A stretch of 64,000 nt of DNA from Treponema_I sp045597345 (GTDB taxonomy: Bacteria; Spirochaetota; Spirochaetia; Treponematales; Treponemataceae): assembly GCA_045597345.1 (NCBI GenBank), contig JAZLJW010000110.1:1-64000 (forward strand). The letters run 5' to 3'. Of the stretch, positions 26,602-33,923 are shown in pieces. Below the pieces are notes generated by a model. That model was not told the DNA's origin and did no database searches. It saw nothing but the letters and a program-made list of their open reading frames with translations. A program made the position numbers and the translations under genes. Numbering within the stretch: the first letter of the stretch is position 1; the number at the start of each line of letters is the position of its first letter.

Positions 26602-28566
26602 ATGTCAAAATTACATACTGCTATTGGTAAAGAAAACGAAATTTTTCAGGAAGAAGATATTACATTTGGTTATGATTCTGCAATAAACAATGTTGTTACT
26701 GCAATAAACTCATTCCTCTCGGGAAGTGAAAAAAATATTGTCATCGGTGGTAAGGTAGAGCCTTATTCAGGTGGTGGTATGAACATTCAGATTTCACCAA
26801 TATTCGCATTGAACAAATCTGATGGTTACTGTTGCATTGATACAGATTCTATATATCCTATTGCGGTAGAAGAGTCTGATATGTCTCAGAACCGTATTGA
26901 TATTGTTGAGATTAAGTCAGAACTTACCGGGTATGATGTACAAGATAGAAAGTTTCAGGATCCAAGCCTTGATATACAGACAACAGAGAGTATAGAAACC
27001 AAAAAGCAGCTTTCTGTTACAGTTAAAGTTAAAAAAGGCGAAATCGGTAGTTCTTCTGCTCCGGAGACAGATTCAGGATACATTAAAATTGCAGAGATTT
27101 TCATACCTGCAGCTGTTAATGCCATATCAACTAGTTTCATTTACAATGTAACGGCAATTCAGGAAGGTGATGAAAACGCATCATGGACTAACGAATCTGA
27201 TGTGACATTTAATCCTGGGTTTGTATATGATTTGCTCCCTAAGTTCCTTGTATCTCATCTTCCAGACGGATCAATTAAAAATGGAATGGTAGATGCAAAT
27301 AAGCTTGATTTAGGTACTGGAACTAAACAGGTGAAAGGCTCTGTAATCCCAAACGGTCAGAGTATGAATATACATGGCGAAGGATACACGAATGATATAA
27401 GCATTGCATATATGATTAATGCACTTGCTTCTGCTGTTAATTCTCTTTTCAGATATTCCAACGACTTATTATCAAGATATCGATTTGCCAAAGTTGTTCC
27501 TGTAGCCGCATCTACTGAAAATGTAAATCTTTCTGTAGGTGGAAGTAAAACAATAGATGGGTATCTGTGTACCGAAAATACTGCTGTTCTTCTCAAAAAT
27601 CAGTCAGATCCGACAGAAAATGGTGTATATAAAGTCGGTTCTACCTGGACTAGATACCCTGGATATGACGCAGTAACACCAACAGCATTAAGAAATACAC
27701 TTTTTGTTATCTCTAATGGTTCAGAAAATATCGGGAAAGTTTATTATTGCAATAATGATTTAGTTACGATTGGTGTTGATGATATTGCATTTACTGAAAG
27801 TATTTATTCACCAAAAGATTATCCAAAGACAATTATGGTTCGCGATGCATCAGGCAGATCAAAAGTTTCTGATCCTGCTGATAATAAAGATATCGCAAAT
27901 AAAGGATTTGTTGAGAGCATAACAGGACTTTTATCAAATCTTACCACCAGTGTAAAAACAAACATCGTCGCTGCGATTAATGACCACAAAAGCAAGACTG
28001 GTACAAATGCGCATGGAGCAACTGTTGCTGCTACTCCGGGACAAATTATCACCCGTGATGATAACGGACGGGCACAGGTTGCAGACCCTGCAGCTGATGA
28101 TGACATTGCAAACAAAGGCTGGGTAACTGGTTTGCGTCAGTTATTTTTTGATGTATCTCACCCTGTTGGGGATATTTTTATTCAGTATCCGTCTATTGGA
28201 AGTTTTGTGACAAAAACTCCTCAACAGTTATTCAATGTAGATGGTGTATCTTCTACTTGGGAAGAAGTAGATTATGGTGGCGTTTTTTTTCGTGCAAACG
28301 GTGGTTTAAGTGAAACTTTTGGTAGCCAAACTGAACCACAGAAAGACGCATTTCAGGGACATGAACATTCCGGTGTAAGAGCAAGCGCAGGCACTTATTC
28401 ATATGTATCATCTGATGGTGTTGCAGGTCAGGGCGGCGGCAATGGCCGAAACGGCCCCGGATTTACGACCACAACAATAAAAAAAGATGCTTACGGAGAC
28501 CCTAGATACGCCTTGGAAACACGCCCTAAAAACTACACCGTCAAGGTATGGCGACGCACCGCTTAG
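26602..28566 (+). CDS. tail fibre with collar-type C-terminus (active cassette)
   Basis: 654 residues. Residues 1-230 attach to the baseplate; the middle carries two copies of a DxxGRxxVxDPADDxDIANKG motif (near residues 413-437 and 490-512); the C-terminal 150 residues are a collar domain (GDIFIQYPS, GHEHSG) ending YTVKVWRRTA. The last 90 residues after GGLSETFGSQ are likely the receptor-binding part. A second version of this end lies inverted directly downstream. GGGGGA ribosome site. Confidence 0.75.
   Translation: MSKLHTAIGKENEIFQEEDITFGYDSAINNVVTAINSFLSGSEKNIVIGGKVEPYSGGGMNIQISPIFALNKSDGYCCIDTDSIYPIAVEESDMSQNRIDIVEIKSELTGYDVQDRKFQDPSLDIQTTESIETKKQLSVTVKVKKGEIGSSSAPETDSGYIKIAEIFIPAAVNAISTSFIYNVTAIQEGDENASWTNESDVTFNPGFVYDLLPKFLVSHLPDGSIKNGMVDANKLDLGTGTKQVKGSVIPNGQSMNIHGEGYTNDISIAYMINALASAVNSLFRYSNDLLSRYRFAKVVPVAASTENVNLSVGGSKTIDGYLCTENTAVLLKNQSDPTENGVYKVGSTWTRYPGYDAVTPTALRNTLFVISNGSENIGKVYYCNNDLVTIGVDDIAFTESIYSPKDYPKTIMVRDASGRSKVSDPADNKDIANKGFVESITGLLSNLTTSVKTNIVAAINDHKSKTGTNAHGATVAATPGQIITRDDNGRAQVADPAADDDIANKGWVTGLRQLFFDVSHPVGDIFIQYPSIGSFVTKTPQQLFNVDGVSSTWEEVDYGGVFFRANGGLSETFGSQTEPQKDAFQGHEHSGVRASAGTYSYVSSDGVAGQGGGNGRNGPGFTTTTIKKDAYGDPRYALETRPKNYTVKVWRRTA
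28300..28328 (+). repeat. left arm of cassette inverted repeat
   Basis: 29 bp beginning GGTGGTTTA and ending GGTAGCCA, coding GGLSETFGS in the active fibre. It matches the right arm at 24 of 29 positions in inverted orientation, with all differences synonymous. Confidence 0.65.
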
Positions 28567-28868
28567 GCCGTTCTACGCCATACGCGCACCGTAAAGTTGG
28601 CCGGCCGAACTTCGCCACCGTCTTTGTATACGCTGTCTGCTTTCGATACGTAGGTAGTGCCGTCAGTGTTTGTTTGGCCAGTTGATAGGTCGATACGTGC
28701 CCAATCACTGGCAGAGGTGTAACTCCAATAGGCGCCATTTCCACCGTAGGTAGTAAATGCACCGGAACCGGTAATCAACGATCCAGTACTTCTAACTGCG
28801 CCTTTAACGTTTGGTAATTGTGCCGGCTGCGCTACAGACTGGCTGCCGAATGTTTCAGATAAACCACC
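28563..28868 (-). other. silent alternative fibre C-terminus, inverted
   Basis: On the minus strand a 101-codon frame without a start begins at GGLSETFGSQ, exactly where homology to the active fibre begins; the codon just before it is TAG. It continues with a different sequence (SGAFTTYGGNGAYWSYTSAS) and ends FTVRVWRRTA, the same ending as the active fibre. Its stop overlaps the active stop tail to tail. This is the arrangement of invertible fibre cassettes such as Mu and P1, in which inversion swaps the receptor-binding end. Confidence 0.7.
28840..28868 (-). repeat. right arm of cassette inverted repeat
   Basis: The reverse complement begins GGTGGTTTA and ends GGCAGCCA, pairing with 28300-28328. 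The junction with unrelated DNA is sharp at 28868. Confidence 0.65.
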
Positions 28869-28905
28869 CTATATTTGAAAACTTTGGTATACTAAATCCA
28901 GTCTT

Positions 28906-28946
28906 AAGCCGATTGTGGGGCCGACCGCCATCCTTCGGCTTTTTTT
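28906..28946 (+). terminator. terminator behind fibre cassette
   Basis: AAGCCGA (28906-28912) with TCGGCTT (28935-28941) then a T run. It would end the tail-fibre transcript after it has passed through the inverted cassette. Confidence 0.7.
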
Positions 28947-28960
28947 GTGTCATGAAACAG

Positions 28961-29122
28961 TATAATTAAGACAAACAAACCGCAAGGTTGCACCGGCGCT
29001 GTTGCGTACAGCGCTGTGTGTTTTTAACGGGGGAGCAACGAAAAGACACAAACGTCCAGGATCCGTCCCCTTTAAGTTACCCGCCACGCCTCTTAACAAT
29101 GCGCATTCAGGCGTTTTTTTTT
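28961..29122 (+). ncRNA. small structured RNA candidate
   Basis: A TATAAT box at 28961-28966 is followed by about 110 nt of unusually GC-rich, non-coding sequence and a terminator at 29086-29122. It contains a perfect hairpin GCGCTGT/ACAGCGC (28996-29014) and an outer GTTGC/GCAAC pairing. No frame runs through it. A -35 box is not convincing. Could be a regulatory RNA or the remains of a recombination site. Confidence 0.35.
29086..29122 (+). terminator. intrinsic terminator
   Basis: ACGCCT (29086-29091) pairs with AGGCGT (29109-29114), followed by eight further T. Confidence 0.75.
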
Positions 29123-29123
29123 A

Positions 29124-29152
29124 TTGACATGCTATGTAAATGGATATATCAC
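29124..29152 (+). promoter_or_regulatory. promoter of membrane regulator gene
   Basis: TTGACA at 29124-29129, 17-bp spacer, TATCAC at 29147-29152. It lies immediately after a terminator and upstream of ATG 29188, and excludes the upstream ATG at 29140 as the start. Confidence 0.55.
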
Positions 29153-29187
29153 ATAAATATAATGTAAAGTTTGGAGAGATTATATTT

Positions 29188-29844
29188 ATGTATACAAAAT
29201 TAAAGCGTCATTTTTCTCTTATATTTTCAGATAATCAGTTTTCGTGGATTTTTGCTGCATCAATATTAATGACCATATGTCATGTATACATGCTAATAGA
29301 CAGTGGATTTCAAATTGAGCCGTTAATCAGGGTTTGTTATTGCTGTGTATGGTTCCCGATGTCATTGATATTCGGACGTAAGTGGATGCCATTTCAGTTT
29401 CTGTTAATCGCTTTTTCAGTTCTATATTTCAATAAATGGCATAATCCGACATCGTTTCTCTTGGTTGCTGCAGTAACTTTCTGGTATCCGAAGTATCGTG
29501 TGAAACTTTTTGTTTTTTACGGTGCAGCAGTCCTTGTATGCCTTGGTATAGGTAACAGGAATTTTGCACACATGACTCTTCACTGTATTTATTGTCTTGG
29601 TGTTTATTTTGTATTACTTGGCGTAAAACAATCATTTCGGGCCCAGGGGTGCTTAGTGCTTACGTTTGATGAAAAAGACATATTGAAACAATTATCAAAT
29701 GGAAAACTTAAAAAAGAAGTTACCGGCTACAGCAAGAATACAGTAACAAAGAAGGTGCAGGATGCTATGGAGCGTAATCAATGCAGCACCGAAGGCGAGC
29801 TTATCTGTCGTTTCAAAGATAATAGTGAATCTGTACTTATCTAG
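29188..29844 (+). CDS. six-helix membrane protein with LuxR-type HTH
   Basis: 218 residues. Six hydrophobic segments fill residues about 14-155. The C-terminal 60 residues (LTFDEKDILKQLSNGKLKKEV, then SKNTVTKKVQDAMERN) align with the LuxR/GerE helix-turn-helix including the TV in the recognition helix. So a membrane sensor would be joined directly to a DNA-binding domain. GGAGAG precedes ATG 29188. Own promoter. May be a host-state sensor for the phage; ligand unknown. Confidence 0.55.
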   Translation: MYTKLKRHFSLIFSDNQFSWIFAASILMTICHVYMLIDSGFQIEPLIRVCYCCVWFPMSLIFGRKWMPFQFLLIAFSVLYFNKWHNPTSFLLVAAVTFWYPKYRVKLFVFYGAAVLVCLGIGNRNFAHMTLHCIYCLGVYFVLLGVKQSFRAQGCLVLTFDEKDILKQLSNGKLKKEVTGYSKNTVTKKVQDAMERNQCSTEGELICRFKDNSESVLI

Positions 29845-29866
29845 TATGTTCCAAATCACTTAGAAT

Positions 29867-29880
29867 TGGGAATATTCCCA
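29867..29880. promoter_or_regulatory. 14-bp perfect palindrome
   Basis: TGGGAATATTCCCA in the 83-nt gap between the membrane regulator and the sigma-like gene. Candidate binding site for the LuxR-type protein encoded just upstream. Confidence 0.4.
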
Positions 29881-29927
29881 CGACACAATCGCACCTTTAG
29901 GTAATAAACTTATCTTGGAGGTGCGCA

Positions 29928-30203
29928 ATGAAATCAAAATACGAAAATATCCGTTGTTACTTGCATTATCTGCCAAGGTCTATAGCATTCAGAATGCTTG
30001 ATAATTATGACCTGACTGAAAAAGAACGCGACATACTGAAACATCACGAACTTGATCACAGTACAACTATCAAGGAACTTGCATCAAAATATAGCGTGGA
30101 AGAACGCTGTATATTAAGAACAAAACAAATAGCACTTAAAAAAGTTCTTATACAATTCCTAACAAACAATTCTGACACGGAAGAAGCACTGTTTTTACAT
30201 TGA
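29928..30203 (+). CDS. sigma region 4-like small HTH protein
   Basis: 91 residues. LTEKERDILKHHELDHSTTIKELASKYSVEER has the form of a sigma-70 region 4 or phage late activator HTH. GGAGGT 5 nt upstream. Its place between the tail genes and the next late block fits a late-transcription activator; the TTTGCAC boxes would be candidate targets. Inference. Confidence 0.5.
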   Translation: MKSKYENIRCYLHYLPRSIAFRMLDNYDLTEKERDILKHHELDHSTTIKELASKYSVEERCILRTKQIALKKVLIQFLTNNSDTEEALFLH

Positions 30204-30275
30204 TTTATCATGTAATTATCATTCTTAAAATGGAAAGACATATCTACACTTAAAGTATCAAAAGAGGTGATAGAT

Positions 30276-30722
30276 ATGTACTTCAATCAGCCACGACTTG
30301 ATAGCCTTGAACGCCTTTACGGCACAAATAACCTTGTACAGCAGAATCTCGCAGGTTTTACCGGAAATTACAAGACTGGTAACTACTCAAACACGTACTC
30401 CATCATACACGGGATAGAAGATGCTAAAAGCTATCCTGTTGTGCCTAATTCAACCTGCATTTTATTTGATGATGAACAGTCAATTTTCTACAAAAAGACT
30501 GTAGACAGTATGGGAGTAACTGACCTAAGAGCCTTTGAATACTCTGAAAAGGTAATGGAAAGCAGCTCACCGGCAATATCAGAAAAAACAGAAATTGATT
30601 CGTTAAAAGCCGAAATTTCGGAATTAAAGGCGTTAATTTGTCGGGAAATGACAAAAAATGACGAAAAAACGTCAAAAAAAAGCGAAAAAGAGGTAAAAAA
30701 CGATGAAATCAATATTCAGTAA
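30276..30722 (+). CDS. phage protein with C-terminal coiled coil
   Basis: 148 residues. N-terminus Tyr/Asn-rich (MYFNQPRLDSLERLYGTNN), middle beta domain with FDDEQSIFYKKTVDSMG, C-terminus a Lys/Glu coiled coil from about 105. AGAGGTG before ATG 30276. First of five small genes of a set commonly found together in Firmicute and gut phages. Function not established. Confidence 0.6.
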   Translation: MYFNQPRLDSLERLYGTNNLVQQNLAGFTGNYKTGNYSNTYSIIHGIEDAKSYPVVPNSTCILFDDEQSIFYKKTVDSMGVTDLRAFEYSEKVMESSSPAISEKTEIDSLKAEISELKALICREMTKNDEKTSKKSEKEVKNDEINIQ

Positions 30723-30906
30723 TTCAAATGGCTATAACGGTAATAACAACGATTTACTCCGGCAGTTTGCGGAGTTTAAGAAATCTATTCAGGGTAAAGA
30801 CCCAAACGCAATGTTACAGCAGTTGCTAAACAGCGGGCGTTTTACCCAAGAAGATGTAGAAAAAGCAAGGAAGTTGGCAACTACATTTCAATCTTTGTTG
30901 CGTTGA
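30703..30906 (+). CDS. small conserved phage protein
   Basis: 67 residues; overlaps the gene before by 20 nt. The pattern NAMLQQLLNSGRFTQEDVEKARKLA matches a small protein often placed in this gene set, with a short hydrophilic Asn-rich start. AAAGAGG serves as ribosome site. Unknown function. Confidence 0.6.
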   Translation: MKSIFSNSNGYNGNNNDLLRQFAEFKKSIQGKDPNAMLQQLLNSGRFTQEDVEKARKLATTFQSLLR

Positions 30907-30955
30907 TTTAGTGCACAAATTGACGTGATGATAAACATTTTCGGAGGTAAAGAAA

Positions 30956-31549
30956 ATGAGTGAATTATCACCTGCTGACGTTCTTGCTATGGAACGCGGA
31001 AATGATGGTCTTTTTGGCGGAAATTGCGGAAGTCTGATTATTCTGATTCTGTTTTTCCTGATGATGGGTGGCGGTGGCGGTTGGTTCGGTAACAATCGCG
31101 GTTATGGAGACGTAGGACTTCAGAATTCTCTGACTCGTGCTGAAATGGCAGACGGTTTTACCATGCAGAACGTTCAGAATGACATTAAAGGTATCTATGC
31201 CGGTATGACTGACGGTTTTGCAGCTCTTAACCAGAATGTAAGTGCCGGTTTTGCAAATGCGGCTCAGTGTTGTTGCGAAACAAACCGGAATATTGATTCT
31301 GTACGTTACGAAAACGCAAAAAACACTTGTGCTATTACTTCTGCCATTCACGATGAAGCAGAAAAAACAAGAGCACTGTTTACTGCTCAGCAGATTCAGG
31401 ATCTTCGCGACAGACTTCAGGAAAAGGATAATCTGCTGCAGAGTTCTAACCTTGTTCTGGCAAATGCTGAACAGACTAAAAATCTGCTGTCACAGATGGG
31501 GCGTTTTGTTCCTTATGCCGGATGTGCTAACGTTTACGGGGGATTCTGA
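30956..31549 (+). CDS. phage protein with Gly-rich hydrophobic segment
   Basis: 197 residues. LIILILFFLMMGGGGGWFG near residues 24-43 is hydrophobic then glycine-rich; residues 60-197 are helical with a QCCCETN Cys cluster near 103-106 and a DLRDRLQEKDNLL coil. This protein type is widespread in gut phages without assigned function; a virion or membrane role is possible. GGAGGT ribosome site. Confidence 0.6.
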   Translation: MSELSPADVLAMERGNDGLFGGNCGSLIILILFFLMMGGGGGWFGNNRGYGDVGLQNSLTRAEMADGFTMQNVQNDIKGIYAGMTDGFAALNQNVSAGFANAAQCCCETNRNIDSVRYENAKNTCAITSAIHDEAEKTRALFTAQQIQDLRDRLQEKDNLLQSSNLVLANAEQTKNLLSQMGRFVPYAGCANVYGGF

Positions 31550-31551
31550 AA

Positions 31552-31887
31552 ATGTGTTGTTGTGCGTATATGAATAACTATGCGTCTGTTGGAACCATTA
31601 CAGTAACTGCTACATCAGCATTACTTGTGCCTGATCAGGTACTGACACCAACAAATACAGAACGTGTTTATCTGCGCCTTACAACTACACCTTCAGGTAC
31701 CACAAATGTTCCTGTAACAGTAACACTTAATGGTGCTGACGTTCCGGTCTACGATAAGGCCGGAAATATCGTCTATGGAAATCAGCTGCAGTACGGAATG
31801 TTACTTGCCGGTTATTACGGCACAAACGGAGCCGGTGGTACTGCTCACTTGCAGCTTGTAAATTTCCCAAGAACAGCATCGTTATGA
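31552..31887 (+). CDS. small beta-sandwich protein, MCCC start
   Basis: 111 residues. Starts MCCCAYMNNYASVG, then a beta-rich domain (RVYLRLTTTPSGTTNVPVTVTLNG). Only 2 nt after the previous stop. The Cys-rich start may pair with the Cys cluster of the protein before. Likely a small capsid- or tail-bound protein of the same conserved set. Confidence 0.55.
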   Translation: MCCCAYMNNYASVGTITVTATSALLVPDQVLTPTNTERVYLRLTTTPSGTTNVPVTVTLNGADVPVYDKAGNIVYGNQLQYGMLLAGYYGTNGAGGTAHLQLVNFPRTASL

Positions 31888-32153
31888 TGATTGGTTGCGT
31901 TGGAAATTGTCGTATTTGTCCGTTTTATCGAAATCACAAACGGCCGTCTACGGTGCAACCGACTCAAATAGTACAACAACTTGAAGAAACAGCAGATAAT
32001 CAATTTTTAAGTGATACTGAACAACTTGATATTGAACCTGTTGAAATTTTCGACCAGTTGGAACTTGAGCCGGTTGTTACCGATTTGGCAATACCTGAAT
32101 ACAAAGTAAGACAGACAATTACCGGGAAACTTAAAGGTGTGTTGCAGAGGTGA
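31884..32153 (+). CDS. small acidic protein of the same set
   Basis: 89 residues, ATGATG start overlapping the previous stop. N-terminus CVGNCRICPFYRNHK has three Cys; the middle is acidic and Gln/Leu-rich. No family recognised. Confidence 0.5.
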   Translation: MMIGCVGNCRICPFYRNHKRPSTVQPTQIVQQLEETADNQFLSDTEQLDIEPVEIFDQLELEPVVTDLAIPEYKVRQTITGKLKGVLQR

Positions 32154-32157
32154 CAGA

Positions 32158-32628
32158 ATGAGCAAACTAAAAAAACTTGTATCAAATGTCAGACGCGATA
32201 ACAAAATGACTGCTGATGAACTTCTTAACTGCATGGTAGCAGCGGTAGAAGATTGTGAAGATGAAGAAATTCACAAAGCTATCTATCAGGATGTATATAC
32301 CAGAAGTTACGGGGAAGTGCTGACAAGAGATGTCGCTGAAGATTGGGTGAAATCAATGAAAGTCACTGATGGCTCAGGTCGTGAAAACGGCATGAAATGG
32401 TCAATCGAAGAAACTACCGATGTTGGAAAATCAGTGGAAATCGATTGGTCAAAAATCAGTAAGATTGATTGGTTTATCGTTATGAACATGGAATATTCAA
32501 AGCATTATCACACTGCATCAGTATTCGGCAATGAAGATGATCCAACCTGGTTCGCACATATTGCCAAAGATGAATGGTGCGGAAGTACTGAAAGTGTATT
32601 TGATTATTACATGGATACTGAAGTATAA
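32158..32628 (+). CDS. conserved phage protein, DUF7841-like
   Basis: 156 residues. ISKIDWFIVMNMEYSKHYHTA and WFAHIAKDEW resemble a small uncharacterised family (DUF7841-like pattern) that ends this gene set in Firmicute phages. AGAGGTG before ATG 32158. A bidirectional terminator follows. Confidence 0.5.
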   Translation: MSKLKKLVSNVRRDNKMTADELLNCMVAAVEDCEDEEIHKAIYQDVYTRSYGEVLTRDVAEDWVKSMKVTDGSGRENGMKWSIEETTDVGKSVEIDWSKISKIDWFIVMNMEYSKHYHTASVFGNEDDPTWFAHIAKDEWCGSTESVFDYYMDTEV

Positions 32629-32661
32629 TGAATTACCTTCAGACAAGAGAATAAAATCCCT

Positions 32662-32883
32662 TTAAGCCGGTGGCGTGTTACGTTGCCGGCTTTTTTTATA
32701 TTCATCAATTGCATCCAAAACAAGTTGACTTACCGTAACATTTAATTCAGCTGCAAGATTTTTTATTTCTTCTTTCTGTTCTTCCGTGTATGACAATTGA
32801 AGATGTACACGTCCGTTTTCTGATTTTCTTGGTCGGCCACCGCCATGGTAGCCGTAGCCTTGGTATTTTTTTTCAGTTTCCAT
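32662..32883 (-). CDS. ribbon-helix-helix (Arc/CopG) regulator
   Basis: 73 residues. GRVHLQLSYTEEQKEEIKNLAAEL followed by VSQLVLDAIDEYKK is a clear RHH strand-helix-helix. Start METEKK lies 2 nt past the previous stop, so coupled. Small transcription repressor, probably autoregulatory for this leftward operon. Confidence 0.65.
   Translation of the reverse strand: METEKKYQGYGYHGGGRPRKSENGRVHLQLSYTEEQKEEIKNLAAELNVTVSQLVLDAIDEYKKSRQRNTPPA
32663..32697. terminator. bidirectional terminator
   Basis: AAGCCGG and CCGGCTT arms with T on both strands' 3' sides. Lies between the rightward late block and the leftward small genes, overlapping the end of the latter. Confidence 0.75.
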
Positions 32884-32885
32884 AT

Positions 32886-33119
32886 TTAACAATAGTCGTA
32901 AATCCTTTCCAGTGTCCGGATGTCTTTTTTCTCAAGCTGTTCTCTTGACCAACAACCACTGAATCTAAGTATATCATCAATCAATGTTTTTTTATATTCA
33001 CGTCTTATTGATTTTTCTTTTTCAAGGCGTTTCTGTTCGTCATTTACCGACACTCTATTGCGTTCCAATACAATTTCTCTTTCCTGAGGTGTTGTTCCGT
33101 ATACCATTGAGTTAATCAT
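32886..33119 (-). CDS. small charged protein, unknown
   Basis: 77 residues, helical; middle RLEKEKSIRREYKKTLIDDIL. GGA ribosome site 9 nt before the ATG. Same operon as the RHH gene. No family recognised. Confidence 0.45.
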   Translation of the reverse strand: MINSMVYGTTPQEREIVLERNRVSVNDEQKRLEKEKSIRREYKKTLIDDILRFSGCWSREQLEKKDIRTLERIYDYC

Positions 33120-33128
33120 AGTCTATCC

Positions 33129-33329
33129 TTAAATGTTGTATGTGATTGTATAATCTCTGTTATTGCCTTCAGATTCTTTAATTGTTTCATAGGCATCTTC
33201 AATATTTCCGTACCATTTACCGATTCTTCTGTAAGTTACATTATCTGTAGTATGTAAGATAACAAAACCGTTGAAATGCGGGATTTCTGAATTGCGATTC
33301 ACGTCACAAGAAATAATGTATTTGTTCAT
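33129..33329 (-). CDS. small protein, unknown
   Basis: 66 residues, alpha/beta pattern (YIISCDVNRNSEIPHFNGF). GGAG lies 6 nt before ATG. Member of the leftward operon starting at 33541. Confidence 0.45.
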   Translation of the reverse strand: MNKYIISCDVNRNSEIPHFNGFVILHTTDNVTYRRIGKWYGNIEDAYETIKESEGNNRDYTITYNI

Positions 33330-33340
33330 ATCTAATCTCC

Positions 33341-33541
33341 TTACTTGCTCGCACGCTCGATATATTCTTTTGCTTCTTTCAGTGTCATCAGCGATGGCTC
33401 AACGCATTTTCCGCTTTTATCGTAAACGCTGTATCCAGTAGGTCTGTTATGGCTTAATGCTCCACGCTCTACCACAATGTCGTATTTTTCAGAGATGTAC
33501 TTTGCAATTCCAAACTCATCATTAACTCTTGTGTATTTCAT
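33341..33541 (-). CDS. small protein, first of leftward operon
   Basis: 66 residues (MKYTRVNDEFGIAKYISEKY). AGGAG 9 nt before the ATG and a consensus promoter 40-70 nt upstream. Unknown function; nearness to attP suggests a lysogeny accessory. Confidence 0.5.
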   Translation of the reverse strand: MKYTRVNDEFGIAKYISEKYDIVVERGALSHNRPTGYSVYDKSGKCVEPSLMTLKEAKEYIERASK

Positions 33542-33579
33542 GTGTTTTAATCTCCTTTGTGGCTCTCAACCACAATAAA

Positions 33580-33608
33580 AAGATACATCATATATTTGTT
33601 TATGTCAA
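33580..33608 (-). promoter_or_regulatory. leftward sigma70-type promoter
   Basis: On the minus strand TTGACA (33608-33603), 17-bp spacer, TATCTT (33585-33580). Drives the four small leftward genes. Confidence 0.65.
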
Positions 33609-33638
33609 CCCAAAAACAAAAATATATAAAAAAATATT

Positions 33639-33898
33639 TGTGCATAATTTTGTGCATAAATGTGCATATGCTTATATATTGTTAAATAAAAAATAGTGTT
33701 GAAATTATCATTTCTGCCGATACATATAGCACTAGATATGGATTATTAGGTAGCTGAAACGGTTCGGGACTTGGAGGTCGCGGGTTCAAATCCCGCTTGC
33801 CCGACTCTCCGAAGCCTTATAAATCAAGGCTTTACGGACTTTTTGATGCTTAGTTATACATATCGATAATTGGGATTGTGCATAAAATGTGCATAAAA
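33639..33898. other. attP: tRNA-Pro core flanked by integrase arm sites
   Basis: Core 33763-33804 is the 3' half of a tRNA-Pro(CGG): anticodon loop TTCGGGA, T arm GCGGG/CCCGC around TTCAAAT, then the acceptor strand TTGCCCG and A. No 5' half is present. Left arm repeats TGTGCATA at 33639, 33651 and 33661; right arm repeats at 33878 and 33888. The integrase gene starts 26 bp later. Together this is a complete phage attachment site for a host tRNA-Pro gene. Confidence 0.75.
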
Positions 33899-33923
33899 TC
33901 TCAAAAAAAAGGAATGGCTAAGC

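Noticed and set aside
28300..28880. Diversity-generating retroelement (template and variable repeat) at the fibre end
   Set aside because: No reverse transcriptase or Avd-like gene is visible, and the two fibre ends differ at all kinds of positions, not only at adenines. Inversion cassette explains the pattern better.
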